Part shown: positions 6,766-9,365 of the stretch, one piece after another
Layout of the letters: each line of letters begins with the position of its first letter
Numbering within the stretch: the first letter of the stretch is position 1
NCBI GenBank assembly: GCA_964456445.1
Contig: CAYWBI010000153.1
Location: forward strand, 1-9,365
Direction: 5' to 3'
From: CAYWBI01 sp964456445
GTDB taxonomy: Bacteria > Calditrichota > Calditrichia > Calditrichales > J004
Length of the DNA: 9,365 bases
Notes under the pieces: generated by a model
The model's database searches: none
The model's input: the letters and a program-made list of their open reading frames with translations, nothing else
What the model was told of the DNA's origin: nothing
Program-made: the position numbers and the translations under genes

Positions 6766-8502
6766 ATGATTATAAAAGATATCCACCTTGCCGGGTTTAA
6801 ACATTTTTCACCCCAGGAGAATTTGGACATCCGTAACATAAGCAGCGAGCGGATACTTTCTTTACGGGGCGAAAACAAGAGGTTCCTGTTCAAAACCATT
6901 TTGGCTATAATTTTTGGTATGCACAATGACGAGCACGGTTATTTTCGCTCACCGGAACATGATACGGTTTTTACCGGCCGGATTACCCTGCGATACGAGA
7001 AAAATGATATCTTTATTGAACGGGATTTTTTAACCGGGATCATTGCCGTTCTTTCAAATGGTAAAAAACCTAAATCTATTTTTCAAGGCAAGACCCTTCA
7101 TAATCTGCCCGGTGAAAATGATCCCTATCAGGATTTTTTACAATCGATCTTTTCATTTGTAAAAAAAGATGAACTGTTGGGCTTTTGCCTGCCACTATTG
7201 GAGAAAAATTCCATCCCCCTGGGAGAGGCCCTTAACCGTCTTTATTTATTTCTGCGACCTAAGTTTAACATGGCCTTGCTTGAACGTAACGAAAAGCGTA
7301 CGCTCTTTTTTCTGCAAAATGTAAATGGTGAACTTGTTCAAAAAGTTGAAACCACCCAAAGCGCAAAGATAAAACTAAAACTCTATGCCCTGTTACGCCA
7401 AATAGATCAGGGGATTAAGAATATTGAACATGACAAATATTTGTTGGAAGAGTTTCTTGCATTAAAAAACTATGCCCCCGACACAGAAATGGAAACTTAT
7501 GGGATGGGGGATCTGGATCGACAGAAGAAGCAACTTGTTCTAAATATTAATAATTATCAGAACGCGTTTAAACAACAACAAACTTTTGAGACACAACTTG
7601 ATAAACTAAAATTAAAAAGAAATCAAATAAAAACGATTATTTCAAAAGAGCTTCTTGTCTATGCGGATTTACCCGTTAGTTTTATTGAAGATTTTTATCG
7701 TTACCAGGAGTTGACAACCGACCTCAGTCATCAAAAAATAGAATATGACCGCAAAAATATCCAGGTTTTAAATTTAATAGATGACATGCATGCAATAAAA
7801 CGATCGGGTATTCTTTATTCATCTCTCATAGGGATTTCTATCTTGCTGACCGGTATGCTGCTTAAGCCGGAATGGGGAATTATCAATGCTTTTATCGCAG
7901 CCGTCGCTTTAATAACCACCGCTGCATTTTTTAAGCGTAAAAAATCCTTTTCGCTTAATTTGATCGATACAAAACGCCGACAACAAATGGAAATTCGTCA
8001 ACATATAAAAAATTGTGAAAGCGAGCTCGGTATATTACGTGATGATGCTTTTTTACTTGATGACTTTGATTCCATCGATGAACACATCAGTAATTTCAAA
8101 CGCTATAAGAAACTTCATGGAAATCTGAAACAAATAAACGGAAAAATTAATCATATCGAACAAGGTGCATTAAGGGGGACTATTGATGTACTGGAAAAAA
8201 TTGAAAACCGCTATCCGGGTTTTTCCATCCAAAAACCTGTGGACAAAAAACACTTCCTGGAAAGATTGAAATCAGAATTAGCAACCATCGAACAGAAAAA
8301 AATGTTATCCATATCTCCGGAAGAGCATATCAGAAAGATCATATTGCAATATGCCGATCTTGCCAAAAGATTAAAAATCCATCAAAAAAAGCTTTTACAA
8401 AAATTACCGGCAGACCTTCACCCGGACCGTATCGCGGGGGAAGTACAGCGGTTGAACCGGTTTATCGTGTTTAAAACAAGTGGATACGACATAATTCCTT
8501 AA
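6766..8502 (+). CDS. Membrane-anchored SbcC/YhaN-like coiled-coil protein with degenerate P-loop
   Basis: The function is not known. The N-terminal 130 residues read like the first ATPase lobe of SbcC/RecN/YhaN-type proteins: MIIKDIHLAGFKHF, strands at 72-88 ending in IERDF, and a segment at 30-51 where the P-loop belongs. That segment reads GENKRFLFKT (35-44) then ILAIIFG; the GK[ST] core is not intact. Residues about 195-345 and 395-545 are charged, heptad-like and probably coiled coil. Between them lie two hydrophobic helices, about 348-365 and 371-389, joined by a short loop and flanked by Lys/Arg, which implies that both arms are cytoplasmic. The protein stops at 578, with no C-terminal lobe (no ABC signature, Walker B or D-loop), whereas YhaN/SbcC proteins are usually 900-1,000 aa or longer. 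No SbcD-like nuclease is adjacent. ATP binding is therefore doubtful, and a structural or regulatory role is possible. The start has no clear Shine-Dalgarno. Confidence 0.7.
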   Translation: MIIKDIHLAGFKHFSPQENLDIRNISSERILSLRGENKRFLFKTILAIIFGMHNDEHGYFRSPEHDTVFTGRITLRYEKNDIFIERDFLTGIIAVLSNGKKPKSIFQGKTLHNLPGENDPYQDFLQSIFSFVKKDELLGFCLPLLEKNSIPLGEALNRLYLFLRPKFNMALLERNEKRTLFFLQNVNGELVQKVETTQSAKIKLKLYALLRQIDQGIKNIEHDKYLLEEFLALKNYAPDTEMETYGMGDLDRQKKQLVLNINNYQNAFKQQQTFETQLDKLKLKRNQIKTIISKELLVYADLPVSFIEDFYRYQELTTDLSHQKIEYDRKNIQVLNLIDDMHAIKRSGILYSSLIGISILLTGMLLKPEWGIINAFIAAVALITTAAFFKRKKSFSLNLIDTKRRQQMEIRQHIKNCESELGILRDDAFLLDDFDSIDEHISNFKRYKKLHGNLKQINGKINHIEQGALRGTIDVLEKIENRYPGFSIQKPVDKKHFLERLKSELATIEQKKMLSISPEEHIRKIILQYADLAKRLKIHQKKLLQKLPADLHPDRIAGEVQRLNRFIVFKTSGYDIIP

Positions 8503-8522
8503 AGCGATTGCCATTTTAATCC

Positions 8523-9263
8523 ATGCCATGGAATTTACTCATTCTATTTATCGTGGGCTGTCTTGCCGGATTTAACAATGTGTTTGCCGGTGGCGGTTCC
8601 AGCCTGACCCTGCCCACTCTTATCTTCGCCGGGTTGGATTCAGCTACCGCAAACGGCACAAATCGTATTGCCATCCTGGTCCAAAACATTTTTGCAGCGG
8701 CCAGTTTCAAAAAACAAAAAATAAGTGGTATGCGTATCGCCTGGCGTTATGGGCTTTATGCCCTGCCCGGCGCCATAGCAGGCGCGTTTTTTTCGGTAAA
8801 AATTTCCGATGAATGGTTTCATCGTATTCTGGCAGTGGTCATGATTGGTATTTTGTTCACCCTTTTCCAGAAAAAAGGAACACCGCAATCCGCTATCAAT
8901 GAAATTGAAAATCCGGATTTTCGATTTTACATCTACCTGTTTGGTTTGGGTTTTTATGGTGGTTTTATACAGGTTGGCGTCGGATTTTTGCTTATCGGAG
9001 GCCTGTATCATTATTTGCAGACCTCGCTTTTACGCGTCAATGTGTACAAAATTATAATTGTTCTGCTATACACCATACCGGCATTGGCAATTTTTATCGC
9101 AGCGGGAAAAGTGGATTGGGGGCTGGGACTTGCACTTGCCGCCGGAAATGCGCTTGGCGGCTGGGTCGGTGCCCATGTCCAGGTGACACATGGCGATAAA
9201 CTCATCCGAAATTTCATGGCCATCGCAATTCTGGCCATGGCAATAAAATTGTTTTTCTTTTAG
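8523..9263 (+). CDS. TauE/SafE (TSUP) family membrane permease
   Basis: Inner-membrane transporter of the 4-toluene sulfonate uptake permease (TSUP) family, often annotated as sulfite exporter TauE/SafE. Known members move sulfite, sulfonates, sulfoacetate or other small anions, so the substrate here is open. The 246-aa length is typical. Two family repeats are visible. The first has the glycine-rich helix with FAGGGSSLTLPTL (21-33) followed by SATANGTNRIA, in which the conserved GTN is intact. The second has GFIQVGVGFLLIGG in the middle of the protein and a matching segment with RVNVYK. About seven to eight hydrophobic segments span it. The ATG at 8523 lies 20 nt after the preceding stop, with no clear Shine-Dalgarno, so it is probably co-transcribed with and perhaps re-initiated from the YhaN-like gene. 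No sulfur-metabolism genes in the window support a specific substrate. Confidence 0.88.
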   Translation: MPWNLLILFIVGCLAGFNNVFAGGGSSLTLPTLIFAGLDSATANGTNRIAILVQNIFAAASFKKQKISGMRIAWRYGLYALPGAIAGAFFSVKISDEWFHRILAVVMIGILFTLFQKKGTPQSAINEIENPDFRFYIYLFGLGFYGGFIQVGVGFLLIGGLYHYLQTSLLRVNVYKIIIVLLYTIPALAIFIAAGKVDWGLGLALAAGNALGGWVGAHVQVTHGDKLIRNFMAIAILAMAIKLFFF

Positions 9264-9325
9264 CCCCGGGAACGCATCTGCCAAAATATATAACCCGCAT
9301 CCAAAACGTCATCTGATTAAATAGA

Positions 9326-9362
9326 AATTATTGCTTACGGCTTTCTACGAAGGCAAATAATT
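9326..9362. terminator. Long stem-loop downstream of the TauE gene
   Basis: Arms 9326-9339 and 9348-9362 pair over 13 base pairs. The pairs are AATTATT with AATAATT, then GC with GC after one bulged A, then UU with AG, one A-A mismatch, and CG with CG; they close an 8-nt loop. It starts 62 nt past the permease stop. The window ends 3 nt later, so a plus-strand U tract cannot be judged; on the minus strand it is followed by an AT-rich run. It may be a terminator, possibly bidirectional. The remaining bases 9264-9325 hold nothing recognisable. Confidence 0.4.
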
Positions 9363-9365
9363 AGT

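Noticed and set aside
8640..9011. Minus-strand 123-codon frame within the permease gene
   Set aside because: Shadow of the TSUP gene; no hydrophobic or domain pattern of its own.
9260..9319. A minus-strand 18-codon open stretch (ending DAGYIFWQMRSRG) that looks like a protein C-terminus convergent with the permease gene
   Set aside because: An in-frame TAA lies immediately upstream of it, so it cannot be the tail of a longer frame without a frameshift, and it overlaps the permease stop.
1..9365. CRISPR arrays, tRNA/rRNA genes, insertion sequences or attachment sites
   Set aside because: No spaced direct repeats, no cloverleaf-like or rRNA-like sequence, no transposase frame and no terminal inverted repeats were seen on either strand.

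Overview
The window looks like part of a metagenome-type bacterial contig of moderately low GC content (judged by eye). It holds four complete genes and one broken gene on or near a respiratory locus, plus a two-gene unit on the opposite strand. The host is probably an aerobic or facultatively aerobic bacterium, since it encodes alternative complex III (ACIII) and haem O synthase. The fused ActB and the pyrophosphate-type phosphofructokinase would fit the FCB group (Bacteroidota, Ignavibacteriota, Calditrichota and relatives), but taxonomy cannot be settled from this window. Clear Shine-Dalgarno sequences sit before actA, actB and actC. Several genes on the other side of the window lack one.

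Region 1 (1-4089, minus strand, read right to left) is actA-actB-actC, the first three subunits of ACIII. ACIII is a quinol:electron acceptor oxidoreductase that stands in for cytochrome bc1. ActA is a membrane-anchored pentahaem cytochrome c. ActB is the large iron-sulfur subunit with an extended Tat-type signal. ActC is the NrfD-like quinol-oxidising membrane subunit. actA and actB overlap as ATGA, and actC follows after 14 nt. actC is cut after 139 codons because the first ~56 bases are not genomic in character: they match a noisy Illumina TruSeq index adapter. The rest of the operon (actD onward, and perhaps a haem-copper oxidase) would lie beyond the left end.

Region 2 (4239-6498, minus strand) is pfk followed by ctaB. 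pfk carries the GGDD and PKTIDND signatures of pyrophosphate-dependent phosphofructokinase. ctaB encodes haem O synthase, which supplies haem O/A to the terminal oxidase that ACIII usually feeds. Hairpins follow both genes.

Region 3 (6499-6765) is an AT-rich divergent promoter region with a good sigma70-like promoter facing right.

Region 4 (6766-9263, plus strand) is a probable two-gene unit. The first gene encodes an unusual 578-aa protein resembling the N-terminal half of an SbcC/YhaN-type ATPase, with a degenerate P-loop, coiled coils and a two-helix membrane hairpin, but no C-terminal ATPase lobe. The second encodes a TauE/SafE-family permease. A long hairpin closes the window. The degenerate membrane ATPase is the most plausible lead to undescribed biology here; the adapter-like end is the most important technical caveat.
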